From JBBILU01 sp037444775 (lineage in GTDB: Bacteria; Patescibacteriota; Gracilibacteria; BD1-5; UBA6164), in the NCBI GenBank assembly GCA_037444775.1, contig JBBILU010000005.1, forward strand, positions 62,001 through 126,000: DNA of 64,000 bases. The letters run 5' to 3'. Shown here piece after piece: positions 44,242 through 53,547 of this stretch. Position 1 is the stretch's first letter; each line of letters starts with the position of its first letter. The notes under the pieces are model-generated. The model had not been told where the DNA came from. It did not search any database and was given only the letters and a program-made list of their open reading frames with translations. The position numbers and the translations under genes were made by a program.

Positions 44242-44964
44242 ATGCAAAGATTTTATATAAAAAATTTTTTGAAAGAAGATAATTTTATCTTAAAAGAAAA
44301 AGGGAATTACAATTCCCTTTTTTATCAGTTATTGAAAGTTCTTAGAGTAAAAGTTTGACAAAAAGTTGTATTTTTTGATTGAAAAAATTTAATAGATTAT
44401 ATTTATGAAATAGAAAGCATAGATAAAAAAGAAATATTTTTTAGATTTCTATATGAAGAAATTAAAAAATATTCTAATAATTTTAAAATAAATTTATATA
44501 ATGCATTGCCAAATAAATTAGAAAAGATAGAGTTTATTTTGCAAAAATGAGTTGAAGTTTGAATTTCCAATTTTATATTTTTTTCTTCAGAAAGAAGCCA
44601 AAAACTTTTTATAAATGAAAATAGGATAAATAGGTTAGAAAAAATAATTATTGAAGCAGTTGAACAATCAGGTGAGAATATTATACCAAGTCTTACTTTT
44701 TTTGACTCTAGTGAAATTTTTTCTAAAGCAGATAAAAATTTTCAAAATATTTTTTTTCATACAAAAGATAATAATTCTAAATTATTAAAACAATTAGAAT
44801 TTATAGAAAATATAAATTTATTTGTTTGACCGGAGTGAGGTTTTTCAGACAAAGAAATTTATGTATTTGAAAAAAATAGTTTTGAAAAAGTTTATTTATG
44901 AGAGCATATTCTTAGAACGGAAACTGTTTGAATAGTTACAACTTTTTTTATAAATAACTTATAA
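44242..44964 (+). CDS. rsmE: 16S rRNA (uracil-1498-N3)-methyltransferase RsmE
   Basis: 240 residues, SPOUT family. An N-terminal PUA-like part is followed by the knot domain with ERSQ, AVEQSGENIIP, LFVGPEGGFSDKE and LGEHILRTET, the canonical RsmE order. It begins 2 bp after the basic-protein stop, indicating tight translational coupling. Confidence 0.92.
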
Positions 44965-44988
44965 AAAATATTATATAATAATATAAAA

Positions 44989-45621
44989 ATGCAGTTAAAT
45001 AAAGAATTACTGAAAAAGTTTGAATGAAAAAACTCAAATTTACTTTTTGTTACAAAATACTGGAATAAAGAAGAAACTGAGAACTTGCTTTGACAATTTA
45101 GTGAAGAAGAATTTGAAATTCTAGTTTGAATTTGAGATAATAGATTAAAAAATCTTGAAGAAAAAAGCTTTGATAAAGAAATGTGTCATTTTATAGGAAA
45201 TCTTCAAACAAAAGAAATAAAACATATTATAAATTATTGCAGAATAATTCATTCTATTGATAATGTTAAACAAATAAAAAAAATAGAAGAAATTTGTCAA
45301 AAGTCTTGAAATTGGGTTCAAGTTTTTATTCAGATTAATTTGGATCCAAATAAACATTGATGAATAAAAGTTGAACAAATTCCCGAGTTTATAGCTCTAA
45401 TTGACAAAACAGAAAATATTAGTTTAGTTTGATTTTCAGCAATTGGTAAATCAGAATTTAGCAAAGAAGAAAAAGAAAAAGAATTTGATTTACTTATTTC
45501 TTTGAGAAATAAATTTATTCCAAATGGATTAATCTCAGCTTGAACTTCGGTTGATTATGAAATTGCTTTAGAAAAATGAATTGATATTATTAGAATTTGA
45601 GAAGCTTTAGTTAATAATTAA
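44989..45621 (+). CDS. YggS/PLPBP-family pyridoxal-phosphate homeostasis protein
   Basis: 210 residues, alanine-racemase N-terminal type barrel without a second domain. The PLP-lysine strand reads LLFVTKYW (family AVSKTxP). MCHFIGNLQTKEI matches the family WHFIGxLQxNK, and VQVFIQINLDPNKHGG and IDIIRIGEAL follow. The first residues are shortened against E. coli. The usual role is control of PLP and amino-acid pools. Confidence 0.9.
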
Positions 45622-45627
45622 TAAAAA

Positions 45628-46527
45628 ATGCAAGAATTAAATTTAGAAGATATTTTAAAAAATACAAAAGACTTTAATGAAAATAAAAAAGTCTGATATG
45701 TGGCAATAGTTTGAAGACCAAATGTTGGAAAGTCAACTTTCATAAATACTTTGCTTTGAGAAAAAGTTTCTATAGTTTCAAAAATTCCTCAAACAACTAG
45801 AAAAAAGATTTTAGCTATCTATAACGATGAAGATTCTCAAATTATATTTTTTGATAATCCTTGAATTCATTATGAAAACAAACTTTTTAATATAGAAATT
45901 AATAAAGAAGCTGTCTCATCTTTTACTGATAGTGATTTAATTTTGCACTTTATAGATTCTTCAAGAGAAACTTGAGAAGAAGAAAAATATATTGAATGAC
46001 TTTTGAGTGAAGTTGATAAGCCAATTTTTAAGGTTTATACAAAAATGGATTTAGAAAGTAAAATAAATTTTGAAGAAACAGATAAAACTTTTAAAATTTC
46101 TTCAAACAAAAATTTATGATTTGGAGAACTTATAAGATGAGTAAAAAGTATTTTACCAGTTTGACCTTGTATGTTTCCAGAAGATTTTTATACAAAACAA
46201 GATATTTATTTTAGAATTAGTGAAATTATCCGTGAAAAAGTTTTTTTAAATACAAAAGAAGAAATTCCTCACAGTATTTTTATTAGTGTAGAATCTGTTG
46301 ATGATGAAGAAAAAATAATGAAAATTTCAGCCTATTTAACAGCTGAAACAGATAGTCAGAAATATATTTTGATTTGAAAAGGCTGAGACTTAATTACAAA
46401 AATCTGAAAAGAAGCAAGAATTGAATTAGAAGAAATTTTCGCAAAAAAAATTTTTCTAGCTTTAAGGGTAAAAGTTAGAAAAAATTGGAGAAAAGATGAA
46501 AAATTAATAAAATCTATGTTTAGTTAA
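45628..46527 (+). CDS. era: GTPase Era
   Basis: 299 residues. Binds the 3' end of 16S rRNA during small-subunit maturation. G1 is GRPNVGKSTFIN near residue 32, G2 SKIPQTTR, and G4 TKMD. A C-terminal KH domain (ILIGKGGDLITKIGKEAR) and the final LKVxVRKNWR-like segment are intact. G3 reads DNPG instead of DTPG. It starts 6 bp after the yggS-like stop and is followed by a terminator. Confidence 0.95.
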
Positions 46528-46533
46528 ATTTTA

Positions 46534-46557
46534 AAAAGATGTTTTTAGACATCTTTT
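46534..46557 (+). terminator. Terminator after era
   Basis: A 9-bp stem (AAAAGATGT with ACATCTTTT), a 6-nt loop and a T-run. Confidence 0.8.
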
Positions 46558-46573
46558 TTAAGAATTATTTTGT

Positions 46574-46724
46574 ATGTGAGATATTATGTTTTTAAAAATT
46601 GATAAATTAAAACATTTTTGAGTAAGTTTATTTTTTGATAAAAGCTATAGTAAAACTACTATTAATAATTATTTTTTCAACCTTTTGACTAATTTATTCT
46701 AGTTTTGGACTAATTTTTGTTTAA
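46574..46724 (+). pseudogene. Decayed small membrane protein (VanZ/DUF2279-like)
   Basis: It opens with MGDIMFLKIDKLKHFGVSLF. After a frameshift near 46640 it continues as a hydrophobic segment with KLLLIIIFSTFGLIYSSFGL. The KLKHFGVSLF start and following helix resemble short membrane proteins of the VanZ/DUF2279 type. Each frame alone is too short, and no ribosome-binding site or promoter is obvious. Confidence 0.35.
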
Positions 46725-46740
46725 AAAAACTTAAAAATTT

Positions 46741-46769
46741 TTGTAAAAAATAGAAAAATATATTATGAT
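46741..46769 (+). promoter_or_regulatory. Promoter of the pilin-like cluster
   Basis: TTGTAA, 17 bp, TATGAT, 31 bp before the first gene. Confidence 0.6.
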
Positions 46770-46799
46770 TGGTTTATCTTAGTTATTAAAAAACTGTAT

Positions 46800-47237
46800 A
46801 TGATAAAAAAAATTATAATTGTTACAGCAATATTATCTATCTCAATATTTTCTTTTGATAAAGCAGAAGCTGCTGAACAAGATTGTTCTGATGCGAATAA
46901 AACTTGAATTATAGCAGAATGATGTATAAATAAAACTAGTTTTATGATTGATACAAATATTTTGAGTCCTTGATGAAATACGAATATAGAAAAATGATCT
47001 GATATTTCTGAAACAAGTGATAACTTATTTGCAAAAATTATAGAAAATCTTATGATAGCACTTTGAGTATTGGCTTTACTTGCTATGACAATTTGAGGAT
47101 GATATATGATTTTTTATCGTTGAGCTGATGAATTATTGTCTAGATGAAAAACAATATTTATGTCTTGATTAACTGCTTTAGTTGTGGCTCTTAGTGCTTG
47201 ATTTTTAGTGAAATTTGTAGCTTATCTTTTATATTAA
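46800..47237 (+). CDS. Small exported two-TM protein, VirB2/TrbC pilin-like (1 of 4)
   Basis: 145 residues. A signal peptide (MIKKIIIVTAILSISIF..., cut near AEA) is followed by a short outer part with two cysteines (CSDANKTGIIAEGC). Two membrane helices follow (MIALGVLALLAMTIGGGYMI; MSGLTALVVALSAGFLVKFV), separated by a short basic loop (GADELLSRGK). The architecture matches VirB2/TrbC-type secretion pilins. No type IV secretion ATPase is nearby. Confidence 0.7.
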
Positions 47238-47240
47238 ATT

Positions 47241-47600
47241 ATGAAAAAATTTATAAGAATATGTTTTTACTTAATAATTGCTAATTTTAGCATTTTTATT
47301 GCAAATTCTGCTTGACCAGAAGTAAAATGTTCTTGATTACCTTGATGTGATTCTGGATGATGAAATGATATTGTTGTAAAATCAGCTTCAATTCTTGTTT
47401 CTGAAATGATAAAATATACATCTGTTTTGGCAGTTATTGCATTTATGATGTCTTGAATATTTTATGTAATTTCAAATTGAGTTGAGGAAAAAGCAAAAAA
47501 AGCAAAAAATTGGATGATTTGGTCTTGAGTTTGAGTTCTTGTTTCTGTTTCAGCTTGGTTTATAATAAATATTATAAATAATATAAATTTAAATATATAA
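47241..47600 (+). CDS. Small exported two-TM protein, pilin-like (2 of 4)
   Basis: 119 residues. The signal peptide ends near ANSAG, then a cysteine-containing glycine-rich segment (CSGLPGCDSGGGND). One helix (LAVIAFMMSGIFYVISNG), a basic loop (EEKAKKAKNWM) and a second helix follow. It starts 3 bp after the previous stop. It shares topology and the charged loop with its neighbours, so these are diverged paralogues. Glycine is nearly all TGA. Confidence 0.65.
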
Positions 47601-47601
47601 T

Positions 47602-47961
47602 ATGAAAAAAAATATTTTTTTACTTGTTGCACTTATCAGTTTGATGTTTCCTGAAGCTTTTGCGAGTATAAAAGACGATATTATTCCTAATGCTCCAAGT
47701 ATTTATAACTGAACTAATGTTTCGGAAGATTTATCATTACTTGATAAACTTTTTGTATTTGTAAAAGATTCTATTTTTGGTCTTTTGGTTATTGTTTCTA
47801 TTTGAATGTTTTTGTATGTTTGATTTAAATTATTGACAGCTAGATGAAATCCAGAAGAATTTAAAAAAGCTATGAACTCATTTTTGTATATTGTTATATG
47901 AATTTTTATAACATCTTTAGCTTTAGCAATAGTAAAACTTATTGCTTGAATTACTCTTTAA
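47602..47961 (+). CDS. Small exported two-TM protein, pilin-like (3 of 4)
   Basis: 119 residues. Signal peptide MKKNIFLLVALISLMFPEAF ending at FA. The outer segment is short and lacks cysteines. Two helices (FGLLVIVSIGMFLYVGFKLL; IVIGIFITSLALAIVKLIAG) flank the loop TARGNPEEFKKAMNS. It starts 1 bp after the previous stop. Loop spacing matches the other three genes. A TrbC/VirB2-like pilin is the best guess. Confidence 0.65.
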
Positions 47962-47976
47962 AAAAATATTTTTAAT

Positions 47977-48369
47977 ATGAAAAAACTTATAATTACATTT
48001 TTAGTTTTTATTTTTTCTTTTTCTTTCGGATTTGCTGCAAATTGTAGTTATAACTGATCATGAAGTATTGTTTGAGCTTTGGATTCTTGTTTATCTTGAA
48101 CTGACTTAGTTGATAAAACAGATGCAAATGTTTCTGGATGATTTAAAACTTCTATTTTGGATTGGAATAAAAAAATAGCTTGATTTCTAGCCATTTGAGC
48201 TGTTTTTGCCATCGTTTATTGAGCAATTCATTTACAACTTAGTTTTTGAGCTGATGAAAAAATAAAAAAAGCAAAAGATATGATTAAATGGTGACTTATT
48301 TGATTTTTATGAATTATTTCTGCAGGTTTCTTGATTACACTTGTTGTAAATATTATGTATTCTTTATAA
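47977..48369 (+). CDS. Small exported two-TM protein, pilin-like (4 of 4)
   Basis: 130 residues. Signal peptide ending FAA, then a segment with two cysteines (NCSYNGSGSIVGALDSC), a helix (IAGFLAIGAVFAIVYGAIH), the basic loop ADEKIKKAKDMIKW and a second helix. It is closest in layout to genes 1 and 2. It is 15 bp after gene 3 and 7 bp before the metallopeptidase gene. Confidence 0.65.
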
Positions 48370-48376
48370 TAAAAAA

Positions 48377-49300
48377 ATGAAAAATATATTAACTTTTATA
48401 ATATTAACTATTTTATTTTCGTCTATTTTCTTTGTTTCTGAAGTTTTTTTAGGCTCCAAAAAAGAAGTTGAAATAGATGAAAGTTTATTTAGTAGTTATG
48501 ATGAAAGTAATATTTCAAAGAAAGAAAAATATTTAAATTTAACAGAAATAATAGAAAAAACTAAAGAAGGAGAAATTCAGAAAAAAGAAGAAAAACTATT
48601 TGATAAAATAGAACAAGAAAATAAAAAAAGTGAAGAAAATATAGAAAATTTGGAAGAAGATAAAATAAAAATAAAATATATTCCAGTTTATTTTTATAAA
48701 AATTTTTTATCCGAAACTAGAGATATCAATAGTATTTTGAGAGATTCTATTATTTCTTTTGCTATTTCTCATATAAAAATAGAATTATACAAAGATAGAA
48801 ACGATGTTAGATGAAGGATGAAAGATATGAGCATAAAAATGTTTTCACCTCAAACATTAGAAAGAGATGAATTTATTGCTGTGTTTATTCATGAATTATG
48901 ACATTATTTTGACCTTTATTTTTTACTTGAAGATTCTTTTATGAATGATACAAGTAATAAATTTTATGAAATATCTTGGAATAGTACAAAAGTTATGAAA
49001 CAAAGTGCAAAGCCTAATGATTTTGTTTCTTGATATTCTATGACAAATAAATATGAAGACTTTGCTGAAAGTTTTACATACTATGTTTTGCATAACAAAG
49101 ATTTCGCAGAAAAAGCTAAAAAAAGTAATATTTTGATGAAAAAATATGTTTTTTTCAAACATTATGTTTTTAGAAAGTGAGAATTTGAACAAATTGATTT
49201 TAATGAACCAAATAAAGAAATTCTCGATTATTATCGGGATATAACCAAAATAGATTTTTCTTATGAAAAACTTTTGCAATATATCAAAAAAAGTGTATAG
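48377..49300 (+). CDS. Membrane-anchored zinc metallopeptidase (HExxH)
   Basis: 307 residues. An N-terminal signal/anchor (ILTFIILTILFSSIFFVSEV) is followed by a charged Glu/Lys-rich stalk (residues 30-100) and a catalytic domain with FIHELGHYFDLYF. In that motif HELGH is the zinc motif and its glycine is TGA. YEDFAESFTYYV about 60 residues later supplies the likely third ligand Glu. I do not place it in a named family; the ED-FAE-F pattern occurs in several secreted zincin families. Co-transcription with the pilin-like genes suggests processing of those or of target-cell proteins. Confidence 0.8.
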
Positions 49301-49527
49301 TTATTAGGATTTTTTTTAAAATTCATGTTTTTGAATCAAAAATTCATATTAAATTGAGGAAAACTATATTTTTCATTTTGTAAGTTCTTCGATTAAAAAT
49401 CACACATTATAAGATTTAATAAGTTATTAAGTAAAACTTTTTAACTTGATATTTTTTTTGCTTTTAGCAAAAAGCTTTTTTAATGATTTATTCATATTTT
49501 ATAATTTAATTTTTAACAAAATAAAAA
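49301..49527. other. Intergenic gap before the RNase J gene
   Basis: There is no gene. Small dyads near 49325-49350 (TTTTTGA/TCAAAAA) and 49455-49480 (GCTTTTAGC/AAAAAGC) may terminate the upstream unit. A TATAAT lies at 49500, about 23 bp before the next ATG, without a clear -35. Confidence 0.35.
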
Positions 49528-51471
49528 ATGCAAGATTTTTTAGATAAACTAGATGAAGAAATAAAATTCTGAGAAAGTTATGAAGAATTTTCAGAAAATA
49601 TACCAAAAAGCATTTCATCAGATATGTATGAAAATGATTCTATTAACAAAAATAGTTCAATTACTATTTCTAAAAAAGATTTTAACCAAGATGATGAAGA
49701 GAAAAAATATAAATCTAGATTTACAAGAGAGAAATTCATTTCAAAATTTCCTGAAACTAAATTTTATCTTCCTTCTTTAAGACAAGGTTACACTAGATAT
49801 ATTCCTATCTGATGAAATAATGAAACATGAGCAAAAAATATGTGAATGGTTCAGTATGAAAATGATATAATTTTGATAGATTGTGGAGTTATGTTTGCTG
49901 ATCAAGATATGCTTTGAGCAAATTATTCAATTCCAGATGTTTCTTTTCTTGTTTGATATAAAAAAAACATAAAAGGTTTTGTGGTTACTCATGCTCACTT
50001 AGACCATATTTGAGCTTTGAAACATATAGTTCCAGCATTAGGTTTTCCTACTTTATACTGAACAAAATTAACTATTTGAATTATTAAAAAATGATTTGAA
50101 GAAGCTTGACTATTAGATAAATGTGTTTTTGTTGAAGTTGATTCTTTTTCTCATGAAAAAATCCATATTTGACAATTAAAAGTAGAATTTTTTCATGTAA
50201 ATCATAGTGTCCCAGATAGTGCTTGACTCTTTATAGAATCCCCAAGTTGAGTTAAAATTTTACATACTTGAGATTTCAAAATAGATTTTTCTCCTGCAAT
50301 TGATAAACCTGCGGACTTGTCTAGAATTTGAGCTTTTTGAGATAAATGAGTAACATTATTATTATCAGATTCAACAGGTTCAAATAGAAAATGACATTCT
50401 ATAAGTGAAAAAGAAATAGGAATTTGACTTGAACAAATAGTTAAAGCTCATAATAAATGAAGACTTATTATAGCAACTTTTTCATCTTGGATCTCAAGAG
50501 TTCAGCAATTAATAGATATTTGTGATTTATATGGAAAAACAATATTTTTGTCTTGAAGAAGTATGATTGAGAATGTTTCTATTGCTAAAGAGCTTTGATA
50601 TTTGAATGTAAAAAGAGGAGTTGTTAAAAAAATGACTCCAAAAAATACAGAATGAGTTGCTCCTCATAATCAAGTTATTATTACAACTTGAAGTCAATGA
50701 GAAGAGTTTTCAGCACTTACAAGAATGGCTGAATGAAAGCATAATTCTATAGAAATAATTAAATGAGATACAATAGTATTTTCTTCTTCAGTTGTTCCTG
50801 GAAATGAGAAATCTGTAATTTCTATAATTAATAAATTAATCAAACTTTGAGCAAATGTTGTAACAAAAGATGATTGAGAAGTCCATACAGGTTGACATGC
50901 ATTTCAAGAAGAACAAAAAATGATGTTAAAATTAGTAAAACCTAAATACTTTATGCCAGTTTATGGTGATTTGTATTATAGGCATTTACACAAAAAAACA
51001 GCAATGTCAATGTGAATGGAAGAAGAAAATATTTTACTTTTAGATAATTGAAATATAGTTGATTTTGCTCCTGTTTGAAGTGTTTTTAGATCTAGAATAA
51101 AAGTTCCTCTTCAAGAAATAATTATAGATTGAAATTGAATGTGAACAGCTACTTCTCATGTAATAACAGCAAGGGAAAAAATGATGAAATCTTGAGTTCT
51201 TGTTTTGAATTATAAAGTAGATAAAAAAACAAAAGCTATTTTGGGTCATATAAGACTTGAAACTAGATGACTTGTTTATCTTGATGAAGTTCGTGATATT
51301 CATAGAATGATCATTAAAAAGTCTAAAGATTTATATGAAATTACTGTAAAAGATATTCCAGATATAGAAGAAAAAGATTTATTGAAGATTATTAGAACAG
51401 ATTTAGAAAAATTTCTTCTTCATAAATTAGATAGAGAACCAATGATTATACCAATGATTACTGAAGTTTAG
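49528..51471 (+). CDS. rnj: Ribonuclease J
   Basis: 647 residues. Metallo-beta-lactamase/beta-CASP endo- and 5'-exoribonuclease. An N-terminal extension of about 75 residues is followed by LIDCGVMF, THAHLDHIGA (metal motif HxHxDH), FFHVNHSVPD, the beta-CASP motifs (ATFSSWISRVQQLID; VPGNEKSVI; DGEVHTGGHAF) and a C-terminal RNase J domain. It is the counterpart of PNPase in this window and, lacking RNase E here, the likely main decay enzyme. It is a single gene with a strong terminator. Confidence 0.95.
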
Positions 51472-51556
51472 GAGACTTGATATTATTGATAATTGTTGCT
51501 TTATATAGATAAAATACCAATTATTTCCTTATAAATACAGAAATAATAAAAACATA

Positions 51557-51600
51557 AAAAAATATCACTATCTATTTTTTAAAAAATAGTGATATTTTTT
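51557..51600 (+). terminator. Terminator after the RNase J gene
   Basis: A 14-bp outer stem (AAAAAATATCACTA with its complement) enclosing an A/T-rich inner dyad, ending in a T-run. It lies 4 bp from repeat copy 2. Confidence 0.85.
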
Positions 51601-51604
51601 TAAC

Positions 51605-51664
51605 TCTATCGTCCCGTTTCAAATCCGACCAGTTTTGTTAGATTCAAAACTTGGACTTAAAAAC
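51605..51664 (-). repeat. 60-bp bulged-hairpin repeat, copy 2
   Basis: Minus-strand orientation. It differs from copy 1 at very few positions (AAGTCC instead of AAATCC, giving a G-U pair with GGATTT; GACGATAGA instead of GACAATAGA). The gtrA-like stop codon lies inside it. Confidence 0.85.
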
Positions 51665-52030
51665 ATATTTATCATAAATTATATATTTCAGTAAAAAGAA
51701 AAAAGTAGTTATTATAAAAATTATAATATATAAATAAGTTTGTCAGAATATATTTGTAAAAAATATTGTAAATAAATAATTAAATAAAGAAAAAATAGTT
51801 AAAAATATTATGTATTTAACTAAAGTTTTATGTGAATAATTTGTTTTGAAAGTTAGTTTTAATGATGATACAAAATTAATAATAGAAATAAAAAAAATAG
51901 AAATAAAGTAAGAAAATTCTTTTTTTATTCATAATTCTTTTGTAAGAAAATATGTTAATCAAATGTTTATTCAATAAGTTAAAGAACCAAAAAATAAGAA
52001 TTTAATAAATTTGGAAATAGTTTTCTTCAT
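51638..52030 (-). CDS. GtrA-like small membrane protein
   Basis: 130 residues with four hydrophobic segments. The start MKKTISKFIKFLFFGSLTYGINIGLTYF-like stretch and the end DKYVFKSKFG match the GtrA-like family (KFxxVG..., ending in xWxFK). Members flip or help modify undecaprenyl-linked sugars. The last nine codons and the stop belong to the 60-bp repeat, so the natural C-terminus may have been replaced. It is last gene of a leftward unit after UPF0489, with a 45-bp gap. Confidence 0.78.
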
Positions 52031-52075
52031 TAGCATATAGTTAGTAAAATATATTTAATTAAATAATCTAATAAA

Positions 52076-52858
52076 TTAGCTTTCAAAAAACAAATCTTTA
52101 AAAACTTTTAGAGCAAGTTCTTGTTTAATGAAAAAAGGAGAAGTGCAAACTGTTATTAAATCAGCTTTTTTGGCTATATTAAGAACAACCTTTTTTTTCA
52201 ATTCGTAATCTATGAAATCCAAATCTGGTTGAAAAAAATCTAAATCAAGATTTAGTATAATTGATGAAGATTCTTTCTCTGTAGATATGTTTGGCAAAAA
52301 CATATCTACACTTTCTAAATAACTTTTTAAATCACTTTCACTTCTTATTTGAATAATCTCTCAAATAAGTCATTCTTTTTGAGCTGGGATTATATAATTT
52401 CAAACATTTAAAAAGAAATTTGTGAAATCAAAAACTTTTTGTAAATCTTTTGTATCTCTAGAATTTAAAAACTTTCAAGGATCACGAGTATCAGCATGTT
52501 CGTCAATATGATATAATTTAGAGTTATTTTTAATTAATCAATTTTCTCTTGCCAAATACCAAAAAAAATAAGCATGATTATGATTATCAAAAAGATAAAG
52601 TTTTTTACCACCCCCTAGCCCCCTCCTTAGCAAGGAGGGGAAAAAATCAAACTCATAAAAGTTTTTTAATCAAATGCAAGATTGTAATTTATCATCAAAA
52701 TCAAAATCTTCAAAAGCTATTTCTTCTCAAATTTCTACATCAAAAAAACTTTTTGCTTTAATTAAACTTGGAACAAAAAGTTTTTTATTTTTTCTTTTTT
52801 CAAAAGAAAAAGCATTATTTCATACTTTTTCTTTTATATAAAAACTAAATTTATACAT
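52076..52858 (-). CDS. UPF0489-family protein with a repeat-encoded insertion
   Basis: 260 residues. LFDNHNHAYFFWYLAREN and the following YHIDEHADTRDP are hallmarks of UPF0489, an uncharacterised family with conserved His/Asp residues that suggest a metal-dependent hydrolase. LNLDLDFF later is also conserved. Just before the first motif an in-frame palindromic element adds about 12 residues (FPSLLRRGLGGGKK). The frame is unbroken, so the protein is probably still made. Function is unknown. Confidence 0.8.
52606..52640. repeat. GC-rich palindromic element, in-frame copy inside the UPF0489 gene
   Basis: ACCACCCCCTAG, then a perfect 9-bp hairpin (CCCCTCCTT, loop AGC, AAGGAGGGG). It is an island of G/C in very A/T-rich sequence. 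On the coding strand it yields Pro-Ser-Leu-Leu-Arg-Arg-Gly-Leu-Gly-Gly-Gly. Confidence 0.8.
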
Positions 52859-52868
52859 ATTTTTTAGT

Positions 52869-52900
52869 TATCCTTTTCCTTTGAGGAGAGGGTGAGGTAT
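52869..52900. repeat. GC-rich palindromic element, intergenic copy
   Basis: ATCCTTTTCCTTTGAGGAGAGG followed by GTGAGGTAT. The reverse complement starts ATACCTCACCCTCTCC, which links the CCTCACCC end of the 38044 copy with the hairpin type at 52606. It sits between the UPF0489 gene and the 93-residue gene. Confidence 0.6.
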
Positions 52901-52908
52901 TCTATTTT

Positions 52909-53190
52909 TTATCAAGCTGCTAAAACAGTTTCTTCCCTAATTTTCAAATTATAGTTATTAGAAATATTTTTTAATTTATCTCATATTTCTGATAAATAAG
53001 ACACAACTTCATTACTGCTTTTAGGATTATTTAACAAAGCTAATTCAATATTATTTCTAATGGTTATAAATTTTTCTAAATGAACTTGATCTATAAAACC
53101 TAGAATTCAGTCTAAATGTCTAAGATGAGAAATATTTCTTTCTCAATTAAAGTGTTCTTGAAGAACTTTACTTTTTCTAGCTTGTCTCAT
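52909..53190 (-). CDS. Small helical hypothetical protein
   Basis: 93 residues, family not recognised. Probably an alpha-helical bundle, with two long amphipathic segments (LEKFITIRNNIELALLNN; VVSYLSEIGDKLKNISNNYN). It lies between an 80-residue gene and UPF0489, all leftward, with the palindromic element in the 50-bp gap below it. The length and helical pattern recall four-helix-bundle accessory proteins, without firm evidence. Confidence 0.6.
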
Positions 53191-53222
53191 ATTTTGTTTT
53201 TGTTTTTATAAAGTTTTGTAAA

Positions 53223-53465
53223 TTATGAAGTTTTGTTTTCTTCTATAATTTTTTCTATATCAGGAATTATATTATCAAGTATAATTTCCTCTTCTTTTAT
53301 TTTCTCTTCTTTAATAGTTTTTAGCTTAATTGCAAGAGAGTCAAAATTATCTAAAATTCTTTGTTTTTTGAAATCTGGAAGTAAAGAATAAATGCTTAAT
53401 ATTTCATATCTGTCTTTTTCTACGATTTCATATTTATCAAAAAGTTTCTCTAAAAATGTATCCAT
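53223..53465 (-). CDS. Small acidic helical hypothetical protein
   Basis: 80 residues, no TGA codon and no glycine. MDTFLEKLFDKYEIVEKDRY leads into a Lys/Glu-rich helix (IKEEKIKEEEIILDNIIPD). It could be a coiled-coil partner of the next gene, 32 bp downstream. It is supported mainly by position, start and length, so confidence is moderate. Confidence 0.5.
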   Translation of the reverse strand: MDTFLEKLFDKYEIVEKDRYEILSIYSLLPDFKKQRILDNFDSLAIKLKTIKEEKIKEEEIILDNIIPDIEKIIEENKTS

Positions 53466-53547
53466 AACCTTTTTATTTGATTACTTTATAAGTTTAACAT
53501 ACTTTATTATATTCATCAAATTTTTTTGTAAACTTTTTTTTATTTTT

